From NCBI GenBank assembly GCA_007123515.1, contig SKKY01000183.1, forward strand, positions 1 to 7,680: 7,680 bases of DNA. The letters are read 5' to 3'. The position numbers and the translations under genes are program-made. Under the pieces are notes generated by a model that was not told the origin of the DNA, did not search any database, and saw only the letters and a program-made list of their open reading frames with translations. Of this stretch, positions 1 to 6,204 are shown one piece after another (position 1 is the first letter of the stretch; the number at the start of each line of letters is the position of its first letter). The DNA comes from Clostridia bacterium. Its GTDB lineage: Bacteria > Bacillota > Peptococcia > Peptococcales > SKKY01.

Positions 1-1643
1 CAGAGGAAATAGTGATCGAACGTTTTGAGGATAAATTGGATGCTGCAAATAACATGCTGGAGCTCTATTTGCAGGAACAATTTACCATGATTCGTCAGGC
101 GGAGGATGGAACTCTTATCGACAGTTTTGGACAGCCAATCAGCGGACGATATCAGTACATTGATCAGTTAGCGCAGGGGATGGGCATTGTTGCGACGGTT
201 TTTGCTAAGGATGATACAGATTACACCCGGGTCATTACCAACATCAGAAATGACGACGGTGAAAGAGTGATCGGAACCACCCTGGACACTCAGGGGCAGG
301 CATATAGAGAGATTAATGAAGAGCGTTCGTTTATCGGGCGTGCAAACATTCTCGGTGAAGAATATTATGTTAAATATTCGCCGATGATGGATCGGAATAA
401 TGAAATCATAGGCATTTATTTTGTTGGTACGGTGATTGAAAATGTAGAGCAGATTATTAGTGCCGGCAAAACCAGTACCGTCAGAACGACGGCAATGCTT
501 ATGGTCGTTGTCATAGTGATCATTTCTGTGATCAGCTACCTGGTGGGAAGTTCAATTGTTAAGCCGATTATAGCGATTACGGATGTGATTAATAAGCAGG
601 GGAGACTCGATTTTTCAGTCGCTGAGGATCAAGATTCTGAAAAGTACGCATCAAGAAAAGATGAGATTGGTACTATGATTCAGGCCTTAAAGACGATGGA
701 AGAAAATGTTCGTTCCTTTTTGATGCAGACTACAAAAGTATCAGAAGATGTGGCGTCTTCATCGGAAGCCTTGCTACAAAATTCCAATGAGTCGACGATT
801 GCTGCGGAGGAAGTGGCCAGAACGATTGAAGAAATTGCCAGAGGGGCCGGGGATCAGGCTAAAGATACCGAGGTTGCGGCGACTACGGTGGAAGAAACAG
901 GAGCCATTTTAGAGGAAAATGATCAGTATACCCGTGAGATTAATCAGGCATCGCTGGAGATTGATAAACAGAAAGAAGAAGGACTGGCGATTTTACACTC
1001 GCTGATCGAAAAGACCAATCAGAGTAAGGAAGCCACAGACACTGTGTACCAGGTCATTCAGCAAAATAATCAGAGTGCGGAAAAGATTGAAAGTGCCAGT
1101 ACGATGATCCAGAATATTGCGGAGCAGACCAATCTGCTGGCCTTAAATGCAGCGATAGAGGCTGCCAGAGCCGGTGAGGCCGGTAAAGGGTTTGCGGTTG
1201 TTGCGGACGAAATTCGTAAACTTGCCGAACAATCCAATGGCTTTACGGAAGATATTCGGGAGATTATTGATGAATTAAAGCAAAATTCACAAAAAGCTGT
1301 GATCACGATGAACGATGTTAAGAAGATTGTCGAAGAGCAAAATCAAGGTGTGGAAATGACGGATGACAAGTTTAAGATGATTTCGGTGGCGATTGAGTCA
1401 TCAAATGGAGTGATCGATAAGCTGAATCAGTCATCATTGCGAATGATTCAAAATAAGAATACGCTGGTTGATTTAATGCAAAATCTCTCGGCCATCGCAG
1501 AAGAAAATGCGGCCGGTTCGGAGGAGGCTTCGGCTTCGATTGAAGAACAGACGGCGGCGATGCATGAGATCAGCAATTCCAGTCGCGGGCTTTCTGAATT
1601 AGCCACGCAACTGCAGACAGAGATTCAAAAGTTTAAGATATAA
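1..1643 (+). CDS. Methyl-accepting chemotaxis protein (Cache-HAMP-MCP), 5' end outside window
   Basis: Membrane chemoreceptor that relays ligand sensing through CheW/CheA. The frame is open through the window's left edge (Glu-Glu-Ile precede the first GTG at 12), so the start and first membrane helix lie upstream and the GTG is probably internal. Numbering from that GTG: residues 1 to about 155 are an extracellular single-Cache-type sensor, ending in the typical Y-x-V-K-Y-S-P-M-M-D...IIGIYFVG strand pair. A membrane helix spans about 161-183 and a HAMP linker about 180-237. The cytoplasmic coiled-coil signalling domain follows, with the highly conserved hairpin tip at 369-408 (IAEQTNLLALNAAIEAARAG, then E-A-G-K-G-F-A-V-V-A-D-E-I-R). 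The C-terminus (EIQKFKI) has no CheR/CheB-tethering pentapeptide. No che genes adjoin it, so this looks like an orphan receptor locus. The ligand cannot be predicted; Cache sensors usually bind small organic acids or amino acids. Confidence 0.95.
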   Translation, partial: EEIVIERFEDKLDAANNMLELYLQEQFTMIRQAEDGTLIDSFGQPISGRYQYIDQLAQGMGIVATVFAKDDTDYTRVITNIRNDDGERVIGTTLDTQGQAYREINEERSFIGRANILGEEYYVKYSPMMDRNNEIIGIYFVGTVIENVEQIISAGKTSTVRTTAMLMVVVIVIISVISYLVGSSIVKPIIAITDVINKQGRLDFSVAEDQDSEKYASRKDEIGTMIQALKTMEENVRSFLMQTTKVSEDVASSSEALLQNSNESTIAAEEVARTIEEIARGAGDQAKDTEVAATTVEETGAILEENDQYTREINQASLEIDKQKEEGLAILHSLIEKTNQSKEATDTVYQVIQQNNQSAEKIESASTMIQNIAEQTNLLALNAAIEAARAGEAGKGFAVVADEIRKLAEQSNGFTEDIREIIDELKQNSQKAVITMNDVKKIVEEQNQGVEMTDDKFKMISVAIESSNGVIDKLNQSSLRMIQNKNTLVDLMQNLSAIAEENAAGSEEASASIEEQTAAMHEISNSSRGLSELATQLQTEIQKFKI

Positions 1644-1650
1644 TTTTGAC

Positions 1651-1684
1651 TAAAGGAAGATCGCCATTGTGCGATCTTCTTTTA
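1651..1684 (+). terminator. Rho-independent terminator of the chemoreceptor gene
   Basis: Eight bases after the chemoreceptor stop, a 14-bp stem (arms 1651-1664 and 1671-1684, one G-U pair) closes on a 6-nt loop. The right arm is T-rich at its distal end (CTTCTTTTAGTTTGT), giving the U-rich tail of an intrinsic terminator. It separates the chemoreceptor from the operon that follows. Confidence 0.85.
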
Positions 1685-1686
1685 GT

Positions 1687-1715
1687 TTGTGTAATGGGAG
1701 GCGTAGTAGTAAAAT
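1687..1715 (+). promoter_or_regulatory. Candidate sigma-A promoter for the permease-SelO operon
   Basis: TTGTGT (1687-1692), a 17-nt spacer, then TAAAAT (1710-1715; 5 of 6 match to TATAAT). The -35 is weak (3 of 6). Transcription would begin near 1722, just before the GTGAGGT ribosome site (1724-1730), leaving a very short leader. Its position directly after the terminator and before five closely packed genes supports the call; the box match alone would not. Confidence 0.4.
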
Positions 1716-1736
1716 TGAGGGAAGTGAGGTGTTCGT

Positions 1737-2210
1737 ATGACAGAAATCTTATACATCATGGCCATTTCGGCTTTGGTGCTTTCTCAGATAAAAAGTCGCG
1801 AGAGAACCAGAATGGCACTGATTAAGGCCTGGAAATCCTTTGAGAATATCATGCCTCAGTTTCTGGCGATTCTGGTGTTAATCGGTATCATGCTGGCCAT
1901 TTTGACGCCGGAGCAAATTTCGAGGATGTTTGGTCAGGATTCTGGTGTTCTCGGACTTTTCTTTGCAGCGATGATCGGATCGGTTACGCTGATTCCCGGT
2001 TTTGTGGCCTTTCCGCTGGCTGCGGCTTTACTTGAAAACGGAGCGGGATATATGCAGATTGCTGCGTTTATTTCGACACTTATGATGGTTGGTATTGTTA
2101 CGATGCCTCTGGAGATCACTTTTTTTGGCAAAAAAGCAACCCTGATCAGAAATAGTGCGGCCTTTGTATTTTCACTGCTGGTGGCTGTGGTGATGGGGGT
2201 GCTGCTATGA
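1737..2210 (+). CDS. Half-size permease subunit A (YraQ/ArsP-like, COG0701-type)
   Basis: Integral membrane protein of 157 aa with about five hydrophobic segments (roughly 2-17, 38-57, 70-95, 105-125, 138-157). The core signature at 81-103 reads G-S-V-x3-P-x3-A-F-P-L-A-x2-L-L-x2-G-A, followed by a second hydrophobic segment with MPLE (123-126) and F-G-K-K-x5-R-N. This resembles one repeat of the two-repeat YraQ/ArsP (DUF318) permeases, which are normally a single chain of about 300 aa or more. The next gene carries the matching signature, so the two products probably pair to form one transporter. The start has a GTGAGGT ribosome site 6 nt upstream. The stop overlaps the next start in ATGA, implying translational coupling. 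The substrate is unknown; relatives include organoarsenical exporters, but nothing here points to arsenic. Family call is moderate, membrane topology firm. Confidence 0.72.
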   Translation: MTEILYIMAISALVLSQIKSRERTRMALIKAWKSFENIMPQFLAILVLIGIMLAILTPEQISRMFGQDSGVLGLFFAAMIGSVTLIPGFVAFPLAAALLENGAGYMQIAAFISTLMMVGIVTMPLEITFFGKKATLIRNSAAFVFSLLVAVVMGVLL

Positions 2211-2758
2211 TTATGCGTCTAAAAATAATTTTTATGCGATACAAAGCGTTTGTGATCCTGGCTATGATTAATGCGTTAATGCTTATCTTTGTCCCGGAAA
2301 CGGGTGTGCAGGCGATTAGGATTACCGGAAGAAATACACTGGAGATGCTTGCGATTATCCCGCCGATCTTTATTTTACTCGGGCTTTTGGATGTCTGGGT
2401 AAAGCGTGAAACGATGGTTAAATATATGGGAGAGGGTTCCGGGAAAAGGGGGATGTTGCTGGGCTTTATGATGGGTTCTGTCGCAGCGGGTCCTCTGTAT
2501 GCGGCCTTTCCGGTAGCGGGGCTCTTACTGGCGAAGGGGGCTAAATTTTCAAATGTTTTGATTATGATTGGCGCCTGGTCAACAACTAAAATTCCGCTAC
2601 TGCTTTTTGAAGCGAGTGCTTTGGGTGTGGAGTTTATGGTAATTCGCTTAGTGCTTAATCTTTTGGGGATTGCCCTGATTGCGGTCTTTACGGAAAAAGT
2701 GTTGTCTAAAAAGGAGATTGCAGGGATTTATGGAATGGCACAAAAGCAGGTATCATAA
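2207..2758 (+). CDS. Half-size permease subunit B (YraQ/ArsP-like, COG0701-type)
   Basis: Membrane protein of 183 aa, with hydrophobic segments near 13-30, 45-62, 84-108, 114-138 and 143-162. Residues 90-112 repeat the signature of the preceding gene: G-S-V-x3-P-x3-A-F-P-V-A-x2-L-L-x2-G-A, with 12 of 23 positions identical between the two proteins, followed by a Trp-Ser-Thr-Thr-Lys-Ile-Pro turn. The likely picture is two homologous halves of one permease encoded as separate, coupled genes. The ATG at 2207 overlaps the previous stop by 4 nt and has a GGGGG ribosome site 7 nt upstream. ATGs at 2213 and 2234 are alternatives without that advantage. The basic tail (EKVLSKKEIAGIYGMAQKQ) is probably cytoplasmic. 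Substrate unknown. Confidence 0.72.
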   Translation: MIMRLKIIFMRYKAFVILAMINALMLIFVPETGVQAIRITGRNTLEMLAIIPPIFILLGLLDVWVKRETMVKYMGEGSGKRGMLLGFMMGSVAAGPLYAAFPVAGLLLAKGAKFSNVLIMIGAWSTTKIPLLLFEASALGVEFMVIRLVLNLLGIALIAVFTEKVLSKKEIAGIYGMAQKQVS

Positions 2759-2778
2759 AATCGCAGGAAGATAGGGAT

Positions 2779-2783
2779 GGAGG
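2779..2783 (+). promoter_or_regulatory. Ribosome binding site deciding the SelO start
   Basis: GGAGG lies 5 nt before the ATG at 2789. The alternative in-frame ATG at 2777 has only AGGAAG (2765-2770), and this GGAGG would fall inside its coding sequence. The downstream start also leaves 10 residues before the conserved GWNLE block, close to the family norm. Confidence 0.6.
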
Positions 2784-2788
2784 ATGTT

Positions 2789-4279
2789 ATGAAAACGAAT
2801 AAAGAAGATAGAGGCATCGGCTGGAATCTTGAACAAACTTATTTGAACTTACCGGAGGTTTTTTATACAAGAAATGATCCGGAAGAGACGGAAAAGCCGG
2901 AATGGGTCATCCTTAATCATGAGCTGGCAGAATGTCTGGGATTGCATCCTGAAAATCTGCAGAATGATGAGGGGCTTTGGCTATTGAGTGGAAATAAGAT
3001 GTCCGATATGGCGGTGCCCTTTTCTCAGGCCTATGCCGGACATCAGTTTGGGCATTTTACCATTCTTGGTGATGGGCGGGCGCATATGGTTGGCGAGCAG
3101 ATTACGCCTGAGGGAGCGCGTTATGATATTCAGCTTAAAGGATCCGGGCGAACGCCTTATTCGAGGCAAGGGGATGGCCGGGCGGCATTGGGACCGATGC
3201 TTCGTGAATATATAATGGGCGAGGCCATGCATGCGCTGGGGATTCCAACGAGCCGGGTTCTTTCGGTGGCAACCACCGGGCAGCCGGTGTATCGGGAAAG
3301 GGTTCTAGACGGTGCCGTTCTTTCCAGAGTGGCCCAAAGCCATATCCGGATTGGAACGTTTGAATATGCAGCCTATATCGGGAAAAAAGCAAAAATCAAA
3401 GCGCTAGCTGATTATACGATGCGGCGGCATTTCCCGGCGTTTGTGGAAGAGGGGGCGGCTCAGTACCAGAAACTGCTTGGAGAGGCAATAAGGAAACAGG
3501 CTTTCCTGGTTGCGCAGTGGCAGCTGAAAGGCTTTATTCATGGTGTAATGAACACTGATAACATTGCAATTAGTGGTGAGACCATTGACTATGGGCCTTG
3601 TGCGTTTATGGATACCTATCATGAAAAGACGGTGTTTAGTTCGATTGACGAGCTGGGCCGTTATGCATATGGAAATCAGCCTGCGATTGCTGAGTGGAAT
3701 CTGGTTCGTTTTGCAGAGACGCTCTTGCCGCTTCTTGATGAAGATCAGGAGGCAGCCATTGCTATTGCCAAAGAGACGCTGATGGAATTTATGCCGCAGT
3801 TTACCTATTTTTGGATGAATGGGATGCGCAAAAAACTGGGGATCTTTGATCAGGAAGAAGCTGATGAGGCACTGTTTAATGATTTACTTTCGTTGATGCA
3901 AAAGGAAGAGCTGGACTATACTAATGCATTTTTGGCTCTTACCTATGGTGGGAGGACGCTGGCCGGTTCGGACAGTATGGAAAAAGCCAGGGAAGCGCTG
4001 GTGCCCTGGGTGGCACAATGGGAAGAACGAAAAAAAAGAGAGTCCCGGACAGATCGGGAGAGTTTGGATTTGATGAAACAGGCAAATCCGGCGGTGATTC
4101 CCAGAAACCATCAGGTGGAAAAAGCGTTGGAGGCTGCTGTGAGGCGAAGCGATCTGAGTGTGATGGAGGATCTTTTGGAAGTTCTCAAACGGCCCTTTGA
4201 TCATGAGGCTGATTATAAAAAGTATCAGGAACCGGCGGGGCCAAAGTTTTCGTCGTATCGTACTTTTTGTGGAACATAA
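2789..4279 (+). CDS. selO: SelO protein adenylyltransferase (YdiU/UPF0061 family)
   Basis: Pseudokinase-fold enzyme that transfers AMP from ATP to Ser/Thr/Tyr of target proteins; known relatives act on redox-related proteins. The 496-aa length is full for bacterial members (E. coli about 478). Visible landmarks: GWNLE near the N-terminus, AYAGHQFGHFT, then Q-L-K117-G-S-G-R-T-P-Y-S-R. E140 lies 23 residues after K117, the spacing of the family's Lys-Glu ion pair. The catalytic loop HGVMNTDN is at 251-258, and D267-Y-G-P replaces the kinase DFG. The C-terminus ends Phe-Cys-Gly-Thr: the Cys is third from last, where animal SelO has selenocysteine and E. coli SelO a redox-active Cys. The codon is TGT, not TGA. 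A possible disulfide partner is C271 in DYGPC, which is inference. An alternative start at 2777 would add four residues. It is the third gene of the probable operon, 30 nt from each neighbour. Confidence 0.95.
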   Translation: MKTNKEDRGIGWNLEQTYLNLPEVFYTRNDPEETEKPEWVILNHELAECLGLHPENLQNDEGLWLLSGNKMSDMAVPFSQAYAGHQFGHFTILGDGRAHMVGEQITPEGARYDIQLKGSGRTPYSRQGDGRAALGPMLREYIMGEAMHALGIPTSRVLSVATTGQPVYRERVLDGAVLSRVAQSHIRIGTFEYAAYIGKKAKIKALADYTMRRHFPAFVEEGAAQYQKLLGEAIRKQAFLVAQWQLKGFIHGVMNTDNIAISGETIDYGPCAFMDTYHEKTVFSSIDELGRYAYGNQPAIAEWNLVRFAETLLPLLDEDQEAAIAIAKETLMEFMPQFTYFWMNGMRKKLGIFDQEEADEALFNDLLSLMQKEELDYTNAFLALTYGGRTLAGSDSMEKAREALVPWVAQWEERKKRESRTDRESLDLMKQANPAVIPRNHQVEKALEAAVRRSDLSVMEDLLEVLKRPFDHEADYKKYQEPAGPKFSSYRTFCGT

Positions 4280-4292
4280 CAGGATAAATGGC

Positions 4293-4297
4293 AGGAG
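4293..4297 (+). promoter_or_regulatory. Ribosome binding site bearing on the GNAT start
   Basis: AGGAG directly abuts an in-frame ATG at 4298, too close to serve it, and lies 12 nt before the next in-frame ATG at 4310. It therefore favours 4310, although the spacing is at the long end. Confidence 0.4.
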
Positions 4298-4309
4298 ATG
4301 AGAGAAAGT

Positions 4310-4756
4310 ATGAATGATGCTACGAAAATTGTGGTTGAAACCATTGAGTGGAAATCGCCACAATATGAAGCGGAACTACAGTTGCGAGATGAGGTTTTAC
4401 GGAAACCTTTGAGGCTTAATCTATATGATCAGGATCTGGAATCGGAAAAGGAGTATCTTCGTGCGGGTGCCTTTTTTGATAAGAAGCTGGTCGGAGTGCT
4501 TTTAATGATTCCGAGCGAACAAAAAACAGTTCAGATGAAGCAAATGGCAGTGGATCCGGAGTATCAAAAAATGCAGATTGGCCGAAAGATTATGGAGTTC
4601 TCTGAAAGATTGTTGAAGGATAAAGGGTATTGTAAAATTTTCATGCACGCCAGAAAATATGCAGTGCCTTTTTATGAGAAACTAGGGTATCATATCGTTG
4701 GTGAGGAGTTTGAAGAAGTAGGCATTCCTCATCTTAGAATGGAAAAAGAAATGTAA
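4310..4756 (+). CDS. GNAT-family N-acetyltransferase
   Basis: Small acetyl-CoA-dependent acetyltransferase of 148 aa; acceptor unknown. The N-terminal block LRDEVLRKPLRL is typical of a GNAT subgroup of uncharacterised proteins. Motif A (strand plus CoA pyrophosphate loop) is at 76-95: MKQMAVDPEYQKMQIGRKIM. Motif B follows, with HARKYAVPFYEKLGY (the A-x2-FYEKLGY turn). In the R/Q-x-x-G-x-G/A signature this protein has Q86-K-M-Q89-I-G91, so the first glycine is replaced by Gln. That may alter CoA binding, although other GNATs tolerate variation there. An upstream ATG at 4298 would add four residues but lacks a well-spaced ribosome site. It lies 30 nt after SelO and 28 nt before the cyclophilin, consistent with co-transcription; whether it acts on their targets cannot be told. 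Confidence 0.88.
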   Translation: MNDATKIVVETIEWKSPQYEAELQLRDEVLRKPLRLNLYDQDLESEKEYLRAGAFFDKKLVGVLLMIPSEQKTVQMKQMAVDPEYQKMQIGRKIMEFSERLLKDKGYCKIFMHARKYAVPFYEKLGYHIVGEEFEEVGIPHLRMEKEM

Positions 4757-4784
4757 TGATTAAAAAATAAGGAGAGATGTTGTT

Positions 4785-5306
4785 ATGAGTAAAAATCCGG
4801 TAGCTACAATTGAAATGGAAGATGGCAGGGTGATCACAGCAGAATTATTTATTGAAACGGCACCCAATACAGTTAAGAATTTTGTCTCGCTGGCACAAAG
4901 CGGATTTTATGATGGGAAGATTTTTCACAGGGTCATTCCGGGCTTTATGATCCAGGGCGGATGCCCTGAAGGAACCGGGACGGGTGGACCGGGATACCAG
5001 ATTAAAGGAGAATTTGCGATTAATGGAGTCGGAAATCCGATCAGCCACGAGCCAGGCGTTTTATCTATGGCCCGCTCCAAACATCCCGATTCAGCCGGAT
5101 CGCAATTTTTTATTGTTGTTGGGGATGCAACATTTCTAGACGGGCAATACGCCGCTTTCGGAAAAGTAGCGGAAGGATTAGACATAGCTGAAGAAATCGT
5201 TCAAGTAGAACGCAATGCTATGGACAAACCTCTCGAAGAGCAAAAAATTAAGAAAATAACAATCGACACTTTCGGACAGGACATCGGTGAACCCGAAAAA
5301 AAGTAA
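4785..5306 (+). CDS. Peptidyl-prolyl cis-trans isomerase, cyclophilin type
   Basis: Folding catalyst that interconverts cis and trans Xaa-Pro bonds. At 173 aa it is one complete cyclophilin domain, without signal peptide or extra domains, so it is cytoplasmic. Active-site residues are all visible: FHRVIPGFMIQGG at 47-59 gives the catalytic Arg49 with Phe54, Met55 and Gln57. SQFFI (106-110) and F-L-D-G-Q-Y-A-A-F-G-K-V (117-128) complete the pocket. Where human cyclophilin A has Trp121, this protein has Phe117, as in many bacterial forms that bind cyclosporin weakly; reduced sensitivity is inferred. The start has AAGGAG 10 nt upstream. The charged tail (DIGEPEKK) is unremarkable. It is the last gene of the probable operon, with a hairpin immediately after the stop. 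Confidence 0.96.
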   Translation: MSKNPVATIEMEDGRVITAELFIETAPNTVKNFVSLAQSGFYDGKIFHRVIPGFMIQGGCPEGTGTGGPGYQIKGEFAINGVGNPISHEPGVLSMARSKHPDSAGSQFFIVVGDATFLDGQYAAFGKVAEGLDIAEEIVQVERNAMDKPLEEQKIKKITIDTFGQDIGEPEKK

Positions 5307-5308
5307 AA

Positions 5309-5328
5309 AGGAAGGGACTATCCTTCCT
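5309..5328 (+). terminator. Hairpin terminator after the cyclophilin, possibly bidirectional
   Basis: Arms AGGAAGG (5309-5315) and CCTTCCT (5322-5328) pair, with one further G-U pair, around a 4-nt loop, starting two bases after the stop codon. On the plus strand the tail is AAAATTTT, a weak U-tract. Read on the minus strand the hairpin is followed by TTTTTACTTTTTTTT, a far better tract, so it may also block antisense transcription into the operon. Confidence 0.65.
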
Positions 5329-5340
5329 AAAATTTTGGTA

Positions 5341-5406
5341 AGGTGGGGACGTTTCCCTCTGGTATACCAGAGGGAAACGTCCCAAAAAGGATAATACTTG
5401 GGGACA
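5341..5406. repeat. Palindromic intergenic repeat, copy 1
   Basis: A 66-bp unit that recurs at 6112-6177 with 62 of 66 identical bases. Its core, 5346-5383, is a perfect 38-bp palindrome (19-bp arms, centre GGTATACC), followed by an A-rich spacer and CTTGGGGACA. Past the repeat this copy also has TGTCC (5419-5423), complementary to GGACA (5402-5406), which may be a second small hairpin. There is no U-tract after the palindrome, so it is not an ordinary terminator. The form resembles REP-type elements of the GGGGAC...GTCCC kind mobilised in trans by RAYT transposases; that assignment is inferred. It occupies most of the leader before the epimerase gene. Confidence 0.9.
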
Positions 5407-5440
5407 TATCTAAGGATTGTCCTGAAGGGGGTTGTTATGT

Positions 5441-6112
5441 TTGGAAGGTAATAACACGGAGTTGCAACGGTTGGTGAGCCGAAAGGAAATGCAGGCGATG
5501 GATCGGTATGCGATTGAAGTGATTGGCATTCCGGAGATTGTCCTGATGGAAAATGCGGCGCTTAAGATTTTTGGGCACCTTGATGTAAAACAGAATCAAG
5601 TGTTTTCTGTGGTTTGTGGAACCGGCAATAACGGCGGTGATGGTCTGGCGGTAGCCAGGCATCTTATTTTAGAGGGCAAAACCGTGTATGTGTTTGTGAT
5701 CGGTGAAGTTCGTGCAGATCAAGTGTCGGAGGCGTTTAGGATTAACCATACGATTCTCCGTTGCTTAAAGGCTGATATGGTGACCGTTTCATCGGAAGAA
5801 GACTTGGAATCGTTTACGGCTAAGATTAAGAAAAGTGACCTGGTTCTTGATGCTATTTTTGGCATCGGCATAGATCGGGAAGTAAAAGGGATTCATTATG
5901 ACGTAATTAAAAGACTTAATCAGTATGTCGGGAAAATCGTTTCGGTCGACATTCCTTCAGGGGTTGATGCTGACAGCGGAAAGGTTCATGGTATTGCCGT
6001 TAAGGCTACAAAGACAATAACATTGCAGTATAGTAAAAAAGGACTCATTGGAATTCCGGAATATACAGGAGAAATTGTCATAGAAAAAATTGGAATTCCG
6101 GAAACAAGTTGA
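5441..6112 (+). CDS. nnr: NAD(P)H-hydrate epimerase (YjeF N-terminal domain), stand-alone
   Basis: Repairs damaged NAD(P)HX by interconverting its R and S epimers, so that the ADP/ATP-dependent dehydratase can use both. Numbered from TTG 5441, 223 aa: SRKEMQAMDRYAIE then VLMENA at 34-39; the nucleotide-binding GTGNNGGDG loop at 60-68; DAIFGIG with Asp137; VSVDIPSGVDADSG at 167-180. In clostridial relatives a C-terminal kinase-like dehydratase domain normally follows the ...IGIP... strand. Here the protein stops two residues after GIPET, so only the epimerase half is encoded, and the last base of the stop is the first base of repeat copy 2. The start is unsure. TTG 5441 sits 9-10 nt after AAGGGGG, while TTG 5462 or TTG 5471 (GGAG at 5458-5461) would fit the family's N-terminus better. 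No in-frame ATG precedes 5489. Confidence 0.88.
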   Translation: MEGNNTELQRLVSRKEMQAMDRYAIEVIGIPEIVLMENAALKIFGHLDVKQNQVFSVVCGTGNNGGDGLAVARHLILEGKTVYVFVIGEVRADQVSEAFRINHTILRCLKADMVTVSSEEDLESFTAKIKKSDLVLDAIFGIGIDREVKGIHYDVIKRLNQYVGKIVSVDIPSGVDADSGKVHGIAVKATKTITLQYSKKGLIGIPEYTGEIVIEKIGIPETS

Positions 6113-6177
6113 GGTGGGGACGTTTCCCTCTGGTATACCAGAGGGAAACGTCCCTAAAAGGATGACTCTTGGGGACA
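6112..6177. repeat. Palindromic intergenic repeat, copy 2
   Basis: Same orientation as copy 1 and 771 bp further on. The first 43 bases are identical, including the perfect 38-bp palindrome (6117-6154); the four differences lie in the A-rich spacer. Homology stops right after GGGGACA, so this copy lacks the TGTCC found past copy 1. It begins on the final base of the epimerase stop codon and fills most of the gap to the MFS start. In an MFS transcript it would form a long 5'-leader stem. Confidence 0.9.
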
Positions 6178-6204
6178 CTACTGACGGCAGGATGTGAAAT
6201 AGCA

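Noticed and set aside
12..14. GTG at 12 as the true start of the chemoreceptor
   Set aside because: The frame is open upstream to the window edge, and a Cache chemoreceptor needs an N-terminal membrane helix that is missing here, so the gene starts outside the window.
1070..1306. Minus-strand reading frame inside the chemoreceptor
   Set aside because: It is the complement of the highly conserved MCP hairpin region; no ribosome site or recognisable domain.
4262..4279. Selenocysteine at the SelO C-terminus
   Set aside because: The relevant codon is TGT and the frame ends in TAA; no in-frame TGA or evident SECIS hairpin was seen.
3884..4363. 159-codon minus-strand reading frame across the SelO and GNAT junction
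   Set aside because: It is antisense to two well-supported genes, has a composition typical of a shadow frame, and shows no recognisable motif.
5390..5395. GATAAT as the -10 box of an epimerase promoter
   Set aside because: No plausible -35 lies 16-18 nt upstream; that position is inside the GC-rich palindrome arm.
5341..6177. CRISPR-like repeats
   Set aside because: Only two copies separated by a whole gene, with palindromic rather than spacer-repeat organisation.
6169..6204. TTG at 6169 as the MFS start
   Set aside because: It lies inside repeat copy 2 and would add 12 residues unlike any MFS N-terminus; ATG 6205 leads directly into a typical N-terminus.
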